Assembly (NCBI GenBank): GCA_050084985.1
Contig: JBITNC010000002.1
Span: 29,016,001 to 29,080,000, forward strand
DNA from: Nageia nagi
Taxonomy: Eukaryota > Pinophyta
Length of the DNA stretch: 64,000 nt
Reading direction: 5' to 3'
Below the pieces are notes generated by a model. That model was given only the letters and a program-made list of their open reading frames with translations. It had not been told where the DNA came from and searched no databases. The position numbers and the translations under genes were made by a program. Positions 1 through 22,250 of the stretch are shown in pieces; the stretch's first letter is position 1; the number at the start of each line of letters is the position of its first letter.

Positions 1-109
1 AAATATGTAAATGTTCTCATCTCCATTTGTATCTCTATGGAGGAGAACTCTCTCTTACTCTCTCTCTTCTTTCTTCTACGCTCTATCCCAATATTGCATT
101 AAGGGGAAG
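1..109 (+). mobile_element. 3' internal tail and polypurine tract of a copia element entering from the left
   Basis: This stretch closely matches the internal sequence just before the 3' LTR of element A (from about 60185 on): the same CT-rich run followed by a polypurine tract, here AAGGGGAAG at 101-109, directly before an LTR starting TG. The body of this element lies outside the window. Confidence 0.8.
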
Positions 110-613
110 TGTTAGAATTTGTAATGAAATATTATGAATATCTAAACTCCTTGTAAGTTCAATTAATCACTTAAAGGATATGTAGATACCTTAAGGGATT
201 AATTGAATTCTTTATTATGTGTGGACTTTGACCTAACCATGGGGTTAGTTGGTAGGTTAAAGTTAGGTCACACATTTATTGTAACCCTAACCTTACCCTT
301 GGGTTAAAGGGAGGTTAGGGAGGTGCTCTCAAACTATAAATAGAGGGCCTCTCCTCTTGTAAACAAATCTAAGTTTTGGAGTAAGATTACTCTACTAGGT
401 TGTGTAGGAGAGAGCAAGAGAATAGTTGTAAGAGAGGCATAGATTGAGAATAGAGAACTAGTTGTGGATGTACTCCCAAGGAGGGAGGAACCACATTATA
501 TTAGTGTCATATTGTGTGAATGTGTTAGTAGCTTGTAGATGTTGCATGTTGAATGTGATTGAGCTTTCTATAGTCTTGGACCTTTGGGAATTAGAGTAGT
601 GCTAATTCTCACA
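110..613 (+). repeat. LTR of copia family A (long subtype), 3' LTR of the element at the left edge
   Basis: It starts TGTTAGAATTTG after a polypurine tract and ends near ATTCTCACA. It aligns along its length with the 477-bp LTRs of element A, with a few extra segments that make it about 504 bp. It is closer to the solo LTR at 7895-8397 (503 bp) than to those. It contains a TATAAATAG promoter motif. The right boundary is a little uncertain because the usual CTCTCA end reads CTCACA. Confidence 0.8.
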
Positions 614-689
614 TTTTTTGGTAATGTATGAAACCTCAATCTGCCTGGATGTGGATTCAATCCTTCTTAAGGCCTTACGTGATCATTTC
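614..689. other. Short spacer between two copia insertions
   Basis: These 76 bases have no similarity to the neighbouring LTRs. The last five (ATTTC, 685-689) are the left target duplication of element B. Confidence 0.5.
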
Positions 690-1187
690 TATTGGAATGT
701 ATAATGCATTATTGTAAAGGTTATGTAATAATCTTCTATGTAAGTTCACTAATACTTAAGGGTATCATTTGATACCTTAAGTATTTAAGTGAATATGATA
801 ATGTAACTTGTCCTACACTCCATGTCATGAGCATGCCCCTTGGGTAAAAGGATGTGCATGTCATGCTTTTGTACATTGGATAAAAGGGTGATCCAAAGAG
901 GGATTTTGGCCTATAAATAGAAGGCTCCCTCTTTGTAATTACATACCAATTGTGGAGTAAAGTTATGCTATAGGATAGTGCTTAGGAGTTGAGATTAGAA
1001 GGATTGTAAGAGTTGTATTTGTGATTGAAGTAAAGATCTAGTTAATGGATGTAGTCCTAGTTGGAGGAACCACTTAAATCTTGTGTCACTTTGTGAGACT
1101 ATCTTCTTGAGTTATCTTGATGTTAGTTTGAGCTTTCATGTGATCTTGCGAGTTTAAGATTATTCTTCTTACAGTTCAATTCTCTCA
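690..1187 (+). repeat. 5' LTR of element B
   Basis: This 498-bp LTR starts TATTGGAATG (the partner at 9155 has the canonical TG) and ends CTCTCA. A near-perfect inverted repeat around 745-790 (arms containing ACTTAAGG and CCTTAAGT) sits in the likely U3 region. A TATA box (TATAAATA, 912-919) marks the probable promoter. Confidence 0.85.
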
Positions 1188-1189
1188 TT

Positions 1190-1201
1190 TGGTATCAAAG
1201 C
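1190..1201 (+). other. Primer-binding site of element B (initiator tRNA-Met)
   Basis: TGGTATCAAAGC lies two bases after the 5' LTR. It differs by one base from TGGTATCAGAGC, the plant copia site complementary to the 3' end of initiator tRNA-Met. Confidence 0.85.
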
Positions 1202-4136
1202 TTGATGTGGAAGCTCTTATTCAACGTCTTGGAAGTCTTCATTCCTCATCTTACACTCTATTATTGAGATAAAATCAAAAGAAGGTATAAATTCCTTCCT
1301 TCTTGATTATTTGTTGGATTATTGATTTATGATACTAACATATATGTTGTGTGCTAGTTCATTTTTTTTTCGCAAAACATGTTTTTTAAATAGCAATCTA
1401 ATGTAATTGTTATTTATACTAACATTTTCTATGTTAGTTGCAATTTTATTTTACAAAATTATTTTATATATATATATATATTGTTATTTTTTATGGCTAA
1501 CAAAAATTGCAATATGTTGTAATTTTTTTTTGCTTATATTAATTTTTTTCCTACTTACAATTTTTTACAAATTGCTTAATAAATTGTTATATATATATAT
1601 ATTTTTTTAAATTACTATACAACATTGGTGAAATATTACAAAGGTAAATTGTCTAGGAATGTTTCCTTTTTTTTATGTAATAAAAAATGAATAAACATCA
1701 TTTACTTATTGTATTTTTTGCAATATTTCAACGAAACAATTTATATTAAATTGAAAATCTATTTTATATGGACATTTTTTTTTGCCCTTGTTCACATTGT
1801 CATCTTGCAACTAGTTTTAAATGTGCATAATAAAAATATGCCTATCCTTCATCAACCATAATAGGAATCTGCATATTTTTTGTAGCACATCTTTTTTTTA
1901 ATATAAAAAAAGGGCTGGGCCATGCCAATGCCTTGCGCTCATCCCTTCTCTGGTGTATGTCATCCTGGTGTGTCTTCTGGAAGGACGCGGAGGAGATTTG
2001 AATACTCATGCGGATGACCCTAACCTCTTAGCCCCCCCTCCTTCGTGCTCAACTTTAGCCTTCTCATGTGGCATGCTCTACTCGACCCTTTCATGGCTAC
2101 CCTCTGTCACGGCTAGCAAGTGAAATGGCACCCCCTTGCATTGGTGCCTCTGGACCTCCACCTCTATGCGGCCCTATGTTGGTGCCTCTCATTCCGTCCT
2201 CCCTTCAGCACTCTAACTTATCAGTCCTCTCATGAGGGCTTGTGTGGTCTCCGTAGCACTTTAAACAACTCTAAACCCTCACTTTATTTTAAGGTGGCAT
2301 TTTTTTCATAACCGCCTAGGCCGCCTCCTTTAAAACTTCATGGTAAAAGTGGGTCAAGTATTTACTTCTGTCCATCCTTGTTCACGTTTTTTTTTTTGTC
2401 TTATAAGTAACTTAATATTTATTTCTTTCTACTTTCTTCCATTTAATGCATCTATCTTGGAGTGGAGTAAAATATAAGCCTAAATATTAACTTCTTGCAA
2501 GTAGTCAGTAATTATTATTTTTTTAATACTTTGTCCTTTAAAACAAAAAGGGGAGTAAGCATTTAATTTTATTTTGCTTGCTTGCAAGCAAAATCCTCCT
2601 ATTAATTATACTTAGAAGCACTTATACTCCTCATTTAAAACTTTTTCATGATGAATATACTTATATTACTTATATTCCTCTTAAATAGTCTCCTATTTTT
2701 TAGAAAAATGTGGCATATATAAAGTTTTTTTTTTTTTGGAGTATAATTTTTTTTGCCTTCTAAGTATGGCTATTTCACTTAGGCAAAATGATATTTTACT
2801 AAGGTAAAATTTATACTTAAGTATCTATTAACAATTCCTTGTTGCTAAAAGCTTTATAATTCAAAAAAAAGGGAGGGGAATTGCTTTGTAATATACTTAG
2901 AAATTTTTTTCTCTAGCATGCAAATACTTTTAAGGATAAAAAGCTAAGTTAAGCTAGTATGCTATCTTTAAGGATAAATTTCTTAAGTAAAAAAGGAAGA
3001 ATTTGCATATTTTTTTACTTAAATTTTATCTAAATTTTGAATGCTAAATCTTTTACTTTATCTAGATAATGCATGCCTCTTAATCTTGTGTAGGAATGAT
3101 GCATGCTTAATACTTAAATTTTTTTAATTAAATGATGTTACTTCCTACTTATTTTTTAAGTTAATAATGCATGCTTAGAACTTAAATTTTTAAGTTAAAT
3201 GATGCATGCTTCCTACTTTTTTAAATTAACTTAATGATGCATGCTTATTACTTAAATTCTTAAGTTATGATGCATTTTACTTCCGTACGTAAGAATTAAA
3301 TGAACTTGTGAAAATTATGGATCTTTGTAAAGATGTCATTTAAGGGTTAAGAAACAAAATCCATTGGACACTTAGGTTTCAAATTGCAAATGGATGATGT
3401 TTTTACTTATGCTCTTTTACTTCATGTTTCACATTTTGATTTATTTGCTTATATAATCAAAATGCAAACATCTATATAAGCAATCTCCTAAAATGAATAC
3501 ATTTGCATGTACACTCTGCAATATAACTTGTTTGGGGAGCCATGAGGTGAGGATAGACAGATTGGAGCCTTTAAGTTCGATGATCTAAATGGTGAAAAGT
3601 TTGTACTTTTCAATTGCCCCTAAGTCTTCTATTGGTCTAAACATAACTCCAATAGGTGAATAGACATGTGTGTAGTGATACCACATGTTTGCACATCCAT
3701 TCAAGGATTATCCCGATAAACTAAGAGGATAACTTGAAACCTAATCAAGAATAATAATTTGGCCTATCTAATAAATGTTATAACCTTGAAAAATAGTAGG
3801 TACTCCTTTTGAGAGTATAAAATTGATTAAAACGAACTAGTTAAAGATTGGTAGTACTTAGGCTCCTCTTGTGTGGGCATCCAAGTGAAGGCTTAATTTT
3901 AGATAAGAAAATAAGCTTCAATAATGTCATTCTACATCTATGGTTCTTGAGATGAGAAATGTATTTTGGTACATGGATTATTTGACTTGTAAAATATTTG
4001 CACTTGTGAATCAAATCAAGCATGTCTTTAGTGCTAAATGTAACATATATTATTTACTTGGTTAAAACTTAATATTAAATATTATTTATTAAATCACATG
4101 TTTATTATTTTTCACATTCTTATGTAGTAAATAGGA
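1202..4136 (+). other. Long non-coding leader of element B
   Basis: About 2.9 kb lies between the primer-binding site and gag with no convincing reading frame. It contains T-rich low-complexity sequence, a GC- and pyrimidine-rich island (about 1914-2330), a degenerate repeat built on ATGCATGCTTA and ACTTAAATTTTTAAGTTAA (about 3069-3275), and a block (3486-3917) shared with elements A, C and E. Short open frames in the GC island look like no known protein. Confidence 0.7.
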
Positions 4137-7100
4137 GCATCTTTTTTACCTAAACACATTCTTGATAGTTCCAACTTTAGGATTTGGAAACAATAGATGA
4201 GAGTTGAATTACAAGCAAGAAAGCTTAAGATAAGCTTAAACAAATCTACTTTGGTTCAATTTTTTTAAGAAAGTTTACCATTCTCCAAAAGTTGCTTCAA
4301 TCTTGTTAAAGGAAATATGAAAATGTTACCATCTACTTGAATAAAATCATTAACCTAAGGACCTAACTTGTTGCTTGTAGGTGCAATTGTATCAATGATA
4401 AATTCATGATCTTCATCATTCTTCAAAGTCTTTCTTCAAAGTTTAAAAACTTTGAAACAATTATGGAAACAAGGCTTGATAATGAAGAAGAAGTCTTCTC
4501 CCTTGAGAATCTTTCTAGGCACTTTTTGAAGCATGAAGAAACTTTTAACAATAAGATGTTGATTTTTTCTCCTAAAGATAATATCGTTGCTCTTGTAGCA
4601 ACCAAAACTTCTTTCAAAAAGAAGTTCAACCATCAAAAGAAATCTTATCCTTCTTCCTCCAAAAGGTTTGAAAAAAGAGGCAATGGCTACAACCATAGAA
4701 GGAATAATAGAAATAATAACTATAGCACCGAAAATAATGGTAATAACAACAAACTCAAATAAAGATATAGAAAAGGTACATCAAATAATCCATATCCTAA
4801 AAAAAAATTAATGATAATTGTAATTATTATGGCATCTAAAGTCACAAAGAAATTGATTGCTACAAAAAAAGAGAGAGAAAAAGAACAAAGGTAATGGAAA
4901 TGTAAAAAACTACAAAGGAAAGAAGAATATTCATGTTGGTTTTACTATGACATTCTACTCCATGTTTCACTCTTTTTCATCTAATTGAATTGTTGATTCT
5001 AGTTACACTAATCAACTATGCTTTGAAAAGGAAAAGTTTGAACTTTCACAAGTATAGAAAAGATGTGGTTATGATAGGTGATAACTCTCCCCTTGAAGTA
5101 TAAAGAATTGGGAGTGTGTTGATTCATAGGAAGGTTCTTGAAAATATTCTTTATATTTCTAAGTTAAGGATGAACCTTCTCTCTGTAATCCAAGTTGCTA
5201 GAAAAGAGTACTCTTTTGAGTTTGATTCTCAATCTTGGTGCATTAAGAAAGAACATACCATATTGTTTAAAAGATCTATGAAAGATAACCACTACATTAT
5301 GGATCAAGTTCCATCAAATATGTGTCTTGCTTCTAGTATGTGTTCTAAAGGTAATCTTTGGCACCATCGTTTAGGGCACCTTAACCATAAGAGTATTCAA
5401 GTCATGAAAGACTAAGAACTTATGAAAGGTTTGGCTTCAATTTTTTCTTCGGTTAGTTTATGCAAGAAGTGCATTCTTGGTAATATGTGTAGATAAAAAG
5501 TTTGAAAAAGATAAAAAAAAAATAAGAGTATCTTAATCTCTTCAACTTATGCATTCAGATTTGATGGGTTCATTTCAGATTAAGTCGCTTGGAGGAGCAT
5601 CTTATGTCTTCACCTTGATTGATGACTTTAGTAGGATGACTTTTGGGTATCTACTTGAGTACAAGGATCAAACCTTTGAGAGTTTTAACATTTTTAAAAC
5701 CTTTATTGAGAATCAAACTAACCTTAAAATCAATATGTTGAGATCAAATAAGAGGGGAGAATATAACAACAATGAGTTTAATGACTATTATGCTAAGTAT
5801 GAAATCAAAAAGGTAGTTTATGATTCTTTACACTCCTTAGTAGAATGATGTTATCGAAAAGAAAAATAAAAAAATTATGAAGATGGCTAGATGCATGTTA
5901 GGTAATCTTCCTAGTTTCTTGTGGGGTGAAGTTGTGAGCACTGCTATTTACACTTTGAATAGATTTTTTGTAAAAGCTATTCAGGGTAAAACTCCTCTTG
6001 AGGCATGGTTAGGAAGAAAATCTAACATTTCTCACCTTAGGGTGTTTGGTTGTGAAACATTCTCCTACATTATTTATGAAAAAAAGAAAAAGTTGGATAA
6101 AAGAGCTAAAAAATGCATCTTCGTGGGTTATGATAGTTAGCATAGAGGCTATAGGCTTTACTCTCCATCCTATAAAGTAGTGTTCATTTCAAAGGATGTA
6201 AAGTTCAATAAACTTCCTAATGAATTTGCTTATAATGAGGATGTTGATGATCTAGAGGACTCTTTAGTTGCACCTAGTTGGTTAGATATTGATGTAGATA
6301 AGTCACTTCAGGAATTAAACCCTCCAACTCAAAGGGTGACAAGGAGCATGACCTTGAACAAATCCTTATTTGCCAAGATTGATAATAAGCATGAGCTTTC
6401 AACCTTCAAAAAAGTTTTAAAGCACGAGTTATGGATGGAAGCCATGAAAGTGGAGTATGAGGTGCTTATGAAAAATAAAATTTAAGACTTGGTTCCTTAT
6501 CCCAATGAGAAAAATGTGATTGGTAATAAGTGGATCTACAAGGTCAAGTTCAATTCAGTTGGAGATATTGAGAAATATAAAGCAAAGTTAGTAGCCAAAG
6601 GTTTTACTTAGAAATACGATGTAGATTATGAGGAAACATTTGCTCTCGTGGCAAAGATGCCTACTATGAGGATTATTCTTGCTTTTTCTGTAGCTCAAGG
6701 ATGGAAAGTGTTTCAACTTAATGTCAAGATTGCATTTATCAATGGTGACTTAGACATGGAAATCTTCATGAATCAACTATAAGGGTTTATTATGGAAGGT
6801 AAAGAGTCCTTTGTGTGCAAACTAAAGAAGTCATTGTATGGACTTAAGTGAGTGCCTAAAGCCTAGTATAAGAAGATTTCAAAGTACTTTACAAATATTA
6901 GTTTCTCCGAGTGTTTTTCTAACTCCGATCTATATATGCTCAATCAAAGAAAAAATATGATCTTAATTCTCCTTTATGTGGATGATCTTTTGATTACTAA
7001 GAATAATGATGAAATCATTCAAGAGTGCATATCCAAAATTAAGGTAACATTTGAAATGATTGATCTTGGTCTCTTGCACTATTGTCTTAGAATGCAAATG

Positions 7101-8448
7101 TATAAATATAAGGATTGTACTTACCTTAATCAATCTAAGTATATATCAGACATCTTGTAGAAGTTTATAATGGAAGAGTATAGATATACTACGATCCCAG
7201 TCTCTCCTATAATCATTATTTCTCTAAGCTCCAACTCTTAGTTGGCTGATGCTACAACTTATAGGCAATTAATTGTTAATCTTTTGTATTTGATTATATT
7301 TATGCCAAATATTACCTTTGTAGTGAATCTGATGGCACGATTCATGCAAAAACATTATGTTGAGCACCTCGATGCTATTAAGCAAATCTTAAGTTATGTT
7401 GTAGGAACTAAGGATCTTCCTCTCAAGTATTCTAAGTTACCCTCATTTATTCTTTTTGGATTATTAGATTCTAACTATGAAGGAGATAGAGATGATAGAA
7501 AATCAACCTCTATGTATGTGTTTAGCATTGGTTCAGGTGCTATCTCTTAGGCTTCCAAGAAATAGCTTATTATTTCTCTTTCCATCATAGAAGCTGAATA
7601 CCGTGCCATATCTGTTGTAGCCCAGGAAGCCATTTGGCTAAGGCATCTTCTGAAAAAAATTAGGTATGGACAAGGTGGCTCATCTTTGATTTCTTCAAAT
7701 AATAAATCGATTATTTCTTTGGCTAAGAATCCTATGTTCTATCAAAGAACAAAACATGTAGAAATCCATGCCCATTTTATCAAGGAGAAGGTTCTTGATG
7801 GCATCATACATCTGGAGTATTGTCCAACCACTTTGAACTTCGCTAATTTGTTCACTAAGCCTCTCTCGAAAGCTTAATTCTGTAAGCTTATGGATGAGAG
7901 AATTAGCCCTACTCTAATTCCCAAGGTCCAAGACTATAGAAAGCTCAATCACATTCAACATGCAACATCTACAAGCTACTAACACATTCACACAATATGA
8001 CACCAATATAATGTGGTTCCTCCCTCCTTGGGAGTACATCCACAACTAGTTCTCTATTCTCAATCTATGCCTCTCTTACAACTATTCTCTTGCTCTCTCC
8101 TACACAACCTAGTAGAGTAATCTTACTCCAAAACCTAGATGTGTTTACAAGAGGAGAGGCCCTCTATTTATAGCTTGAGAGCACCTCCCTAACCTCCCTT
8201 TAACCCAAGGGTAAGGTTAGGGTTACAATAAATGTGTGACCTAACTTTAACCTACCAACTAACCCCATGGTTAGGTCAAAGTCCACACATAATAAAGAAT
8301 TCAATTAATCCTTTAAGGTATCTACATATCCTTTAAGTGATTAATTGAACTTACAAGGAGTTTAGGTATTCACAATATTTCATTACAAATTCCAACAAGG
8401 GATGCTATCAAGTTGGTGAAGTTGCCCTCAAAGGGGAGTGAAGTTTGA
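4137..8448 (+). pseudogene. Decayed gag-pol of element B
   Basis: A copia polyprotein is readable in pieces. Gag begins around 4137 and is traceable to 4762. The pre-integrase and start of the integrase domain is at 5116-5415 and 5549-5848, with an HSD motif but the second catalytic Asp reading Asn (RSNKRGEY). The rest of the integrase and linker is at 5877-6485, reverse transcriptase with intact YVDD at about 6972-6983, and RNase H at 7242-7877. The last codons (KLPSKGSEV, stop at 8446-8448) lie beyond the nested LTR at 7895-8397. Many in-frame stops and frameshifts break it, so it cannot make a functional protein. Confidence 0.85.
7895..8397 (-). repeat. Solo LTR of family A nested in element B
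   Basis: It is the reverse complement of the 110-613 LTR: it starts TGAGAGAATTAG and ends ACAAATTCCAACA. The flanks ATGGA (7890-7894) and AGGGA (8398-8402) are a target duplication with one change, and removing the LTR rejoins the last codons of element B pol. No internal sequence accompanies it, so it is a solo LTR left by LTR-LTR recombination. Confidence 0.85.
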
Positions 8449-9154
8449 ATTCTTATCTTGAATTCATGTTTTTGATGACAACTTCACCCCTAAGAGGATT
8501 TTGTGCTTTATAGTATTGATTTTGTTATACACCTTCATGGTAAGTTCGCTCTGCACAAAGAACTAATTATACAAAATTTTTAAAAGTAAAAAGATTGGCC
8601 AATCTAGCACTATTTAGTTATCCATATGTGAGGAACTCTTATATGTCTTTTAGCACTATTTAGTTATCCATATGTGAGGAACTCGTATGTGCATGCTCTA
8701 TTTTGTAATGATAATCAACACATGTTTTATATATAGCAGGTGATTATGAGCTTTTGGCATGGCATCTTCGTGATGACTTATAGTGCACCATTGATCAGTT
8801 CATGATGGCATTTGTGTGATTCATCTATCCTTGTTGAGATGAATATGTTGCATCTAACTGATCTTGTTATTTGAGCTGCTTTTAACTTGTAGGTTCCTTT
8901 GAGATTGCAAGTTACTTACCTCAGGTATGTAGACTCTTGGAGACTCTTCATGACTTTCAGTTGGATGACTACTTCATGTACATTAAAATCAATTATGATT
9001 AATGATTGTATTTGGCCAATTAGTGAGTCTCAAACTAGATCTTTCTTACTTCACAAATATGTAAAAAATTCTCATCTCTGTTGTATCTGTTTGGAGAATA
9101 ACTCTTTTATTTTCTCTCTTATTCGCTTTATCCCAAAATAGCATTAAGGGGGAG
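8449..9154 (+). other. 3' untranslated region and polypurine tract of element B
   Basis: Non-coding sequence between the pol stop codon and the 3' LTR. It has one copy (about 8510-8577) of the motif that forms a seven-unit array in element A. It also has a direct duplication of a roughly 45-bp unit containing TTTAGTTATCCATATGTGAG (8604-8690), which has a counterpart in element C. Confidence 0.7.
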
Positions 9155-9653
9155 TGTTGGAATGTATAATGCATTATTGCAAAAATTATGTAATAATCTT
9201 TTATGTAAGTTCACTAATACTTAAGGGTATCATTTGCTACCTTAAATATTTAAGTGAATATGATAATGTAACTTGTCCTACACTCCATGTCATGAGCATG
9301 CCCCTTGGGTAAAAGGATGTGCATGTCATGTTTTTGTGCATTAGATAAAAGGGTGATCTAAAGAGGGATTTTGGCCTATAAATAAAAGGCTCCGTCTTTG
9401 TGATTACATGCTAATTATGGAATAAAGTTATGCTATAAGATAATGCTTAGGAGTTGAGATTAAGAAGATTTTAAGAGAGTTGTATTTGTGATTGAAGTAA
9501 AGATCTAGTTAGTGGATTAGTCCTAGTTAGAGAAACCACTTAAATCTTGTGTCACTTTGTGAGATTGTCTTCTTGAGTTATCTTGATGTTAGTATGGGCT
9601 TTCATGTGATCTTAAGCATTTAGGATTGTTCTTGTTATAGTTCAATTCTTTGA
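9155..9653 (+). repeat. 3' LTR of element B
   Basis: It starts TGTTGGAATG straight after the polypurine tract and aligns with 690-1187 over its length, with roughly 35-40 differences by eye. The end reads TTTGA instead of CTCTCA, so the boundary rests on the alignment and the target duplication. Confidence 0.83.
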
Positions 9654-10640
9654 ATTTATTTTTCTTGGCAATATGTTCTTTTAGGATATTCTCTTGCTTT
9701 TTCCATTCCTTTTATGGAAGTTACATTGTGCACATCAACATTTTCTTCTACATTTAGAAAGTCCACAAATAACATGTTTTTTTTTTTTTTTAAATTGTTG
9801 CTTCTATTGATGTTGATTTTACTATAGCTAACAATTATGTACTATTTTCTAACTATTGGTTTTAGATATATGTTCAAGTTAAAAAAGGTGAGAATGGATC
9901 TCAACCACCTATGTGTCCCCATTGATAATTGTGACAATGCATCTTGAGTGGTCGACCATGTCCCTCTTGCTTATTCTCCATGGCAATAACCAAGGTCTCG
10001 AGAGCCATAAAGATTGAGATCCCATTGATAATTTTCTTTGTGTACAAGGAATAACTCTTACGAGTGACATTGGTCTCAACCTTCTCCATTTAGCCATTTC
10101 AAAGTACTCCTGGTGCCAACTCATCTTGCCATATCAATTAATGGGACATTCACCCCACCTTTGAGGTAGTGGTGGGATGTGGGGATAGTGGAGGCATTAG
10201 TGACATTAATGGTTCGTGTGGCCACCTTGATCCAGGTGAGAATGGGTTTGATGGGATTGATGATTGTTAACACATTCTAATTGATAATATATAGAGGAAG
10301 ACACAAATCATCAATATGACTTTCCCAAGATTTATTCCTTTAACACTATTTAAGATGATGATTGTTAAGACTTTATAGTCTTTGAAACATAATTTTTTTT
10401 TTGTTAAATTTCCTACCCCTCATGCAGTATTTGAACCATGCTTATCCAGTTCTTTTTTAATAATTTTTGTGTAAAAGCATTTATAGTTTTTTCATTCAAA
10501 ATAAAATCTCTACTAAACTAATAATTATTATTCTTTCAATTGAATTTAAAATTTCACAATATTAATACTATCATTTAACCCCGCTACAAATATTACAGAG
10601 GGCTTTTCATGATCGTTCCACTGTCTGTCGGTTCCCTTCT
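9654..10640. other. Intergenic region between element B and PRP8
   Basis: No transposon or gene is recognised. A 62-codon minus-strand open frame at 9901-10089, with an overlapping alternative frame reaching 10124, matches no family I know and is probably chance or a small fossil. The sequence turns AT-rich before the PRP8 promoter. Confidence 0.5.
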
Positions 10641-10684
10641 GTATATTTTATACTAAACCTACACTACTGCTACTAGAATTCTAA

Positions 10685-10743
10685 AGCCCACACTGCTTGT
10701 ACGTCGAGTGTTCGAATCCCCTTCCATGGTATTGGTAGGGTTT
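10685..10743 (+). promoter_or_regulatory. Probable PRP8 proximal promoter motifs: site II and telo-box
   Basis: AGCCCA at 10685-10690 is the reverse of a site II element (TGGGCT), and TAGGGTTT at 10736-10743 is the reverse of the telo-box AAACCCTA. This pair is typical of promoters of plant housekeeping, translation and RNA-processing genes expressed in dividing cells. Both lie within 80 bp of the start codon. The transcription start is not visible, so part of this may be 5' UTR. Confidence 0.45.
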
Positions 10744-10764
10744 TAAGGCTTTGCAGGGGAAGGA

Positions 10765-21800
<11,036 letters not shown>

Positions 21801-22250
21801 GGGTTCATTGCTGTAATAGGTCACGTTTGTTCAACATTGAAACAGACCAAGAAGATGGGACACGCTTGGTAAAGCTACATGAGCATTCTAAAATTGAGAG
21901 TCATTAAATTGATGTTTGATAAATTTGCTATTTCATTGCTTGGAAAAGCTTTTAAATAGTTGTAGCTTCTTTAGCACTCTTCCGAGCTATAGTGCAACTT
22001 TGCTGTACCTTTTTAGTCCTACTGACGAAAAATGTTGTCATTTGTAGACAACATTAATATAACATCTCTTATGAGACTATTTGTTTTCAACGTTTTGATG
22101 AACAAGGAAATATATTACAAGAATGTACTTGTATCAACTTCTTTTCCAATATATTCTTCTTTTCTTAGCTGTACTCTCAATGTCCAAAAATTAACGGTTC
22201 AGACTTTGTATTCACCTACACTTGTGTGACACTTGGCAGTTTGTGAAGGC
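21801..22250 (+). other. PRP8 3' flank, probably 3' UTR
   Basis: AT-rich non-coding sequence directly after the stop codon, with no competing gene or transposon. No unambiguous polyadenylation signal could be chosen by eye. Confidence 0.4.

Larger units (their letters stand above)
690..9653 (+). mobile_element. Copia element B, full length, defective
   Basis: Two direct LTRs (690-1187 and 9155-9653) flank a tRNA primer-binding site, a long leader, a decayed gag-pol region and a polypurine tract (AAGGGGGAG, 9146-9154). The flanking pentamers ATTTC (685-689) and ATTTA (9654-9658) fit a target duplication with one later change. The protein order gag, protease, integrase, reverse transcriptase, RNase H defines Ty1/copia. 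By eye the LTRs are about 92% identical, so the insertion is fairly old. A reverse-oriented family A solo LTR is nested near the end of pol. The right end of the element is about 1.1 kb from the PRP8 start codon. Confidence 0.88.

Noticed and set aside
4423-4696. Minus-strand frames opposite gag of element B, and the similar ones at 55802-56139 opposite gag of element A
   Set aside because: They mirror the gag coding strand and have no independent signal.
8604-8690. Direct repeats considered as a CRISPR-like array, also at 59430-59811
   Set aside because: These are tandem duplications in retrotransposon 3' UTRs of a plant, with no unique spacers and no cas genes.
9901-10124. Two overlapping minus-strand open frames upstream of PRP8
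   Set aside because: Unrecognised, short and without a promoter or splice context. A small fossil is possible but unsupported.
10701-10725. tRNA-like B-box (GTTCGAATCCC) upstream of PRP8
   Set aside because: No A-box, acceptor stem or full cloverleaf can be drawn around it. It is probably chance in the promoter or 5' UTR.
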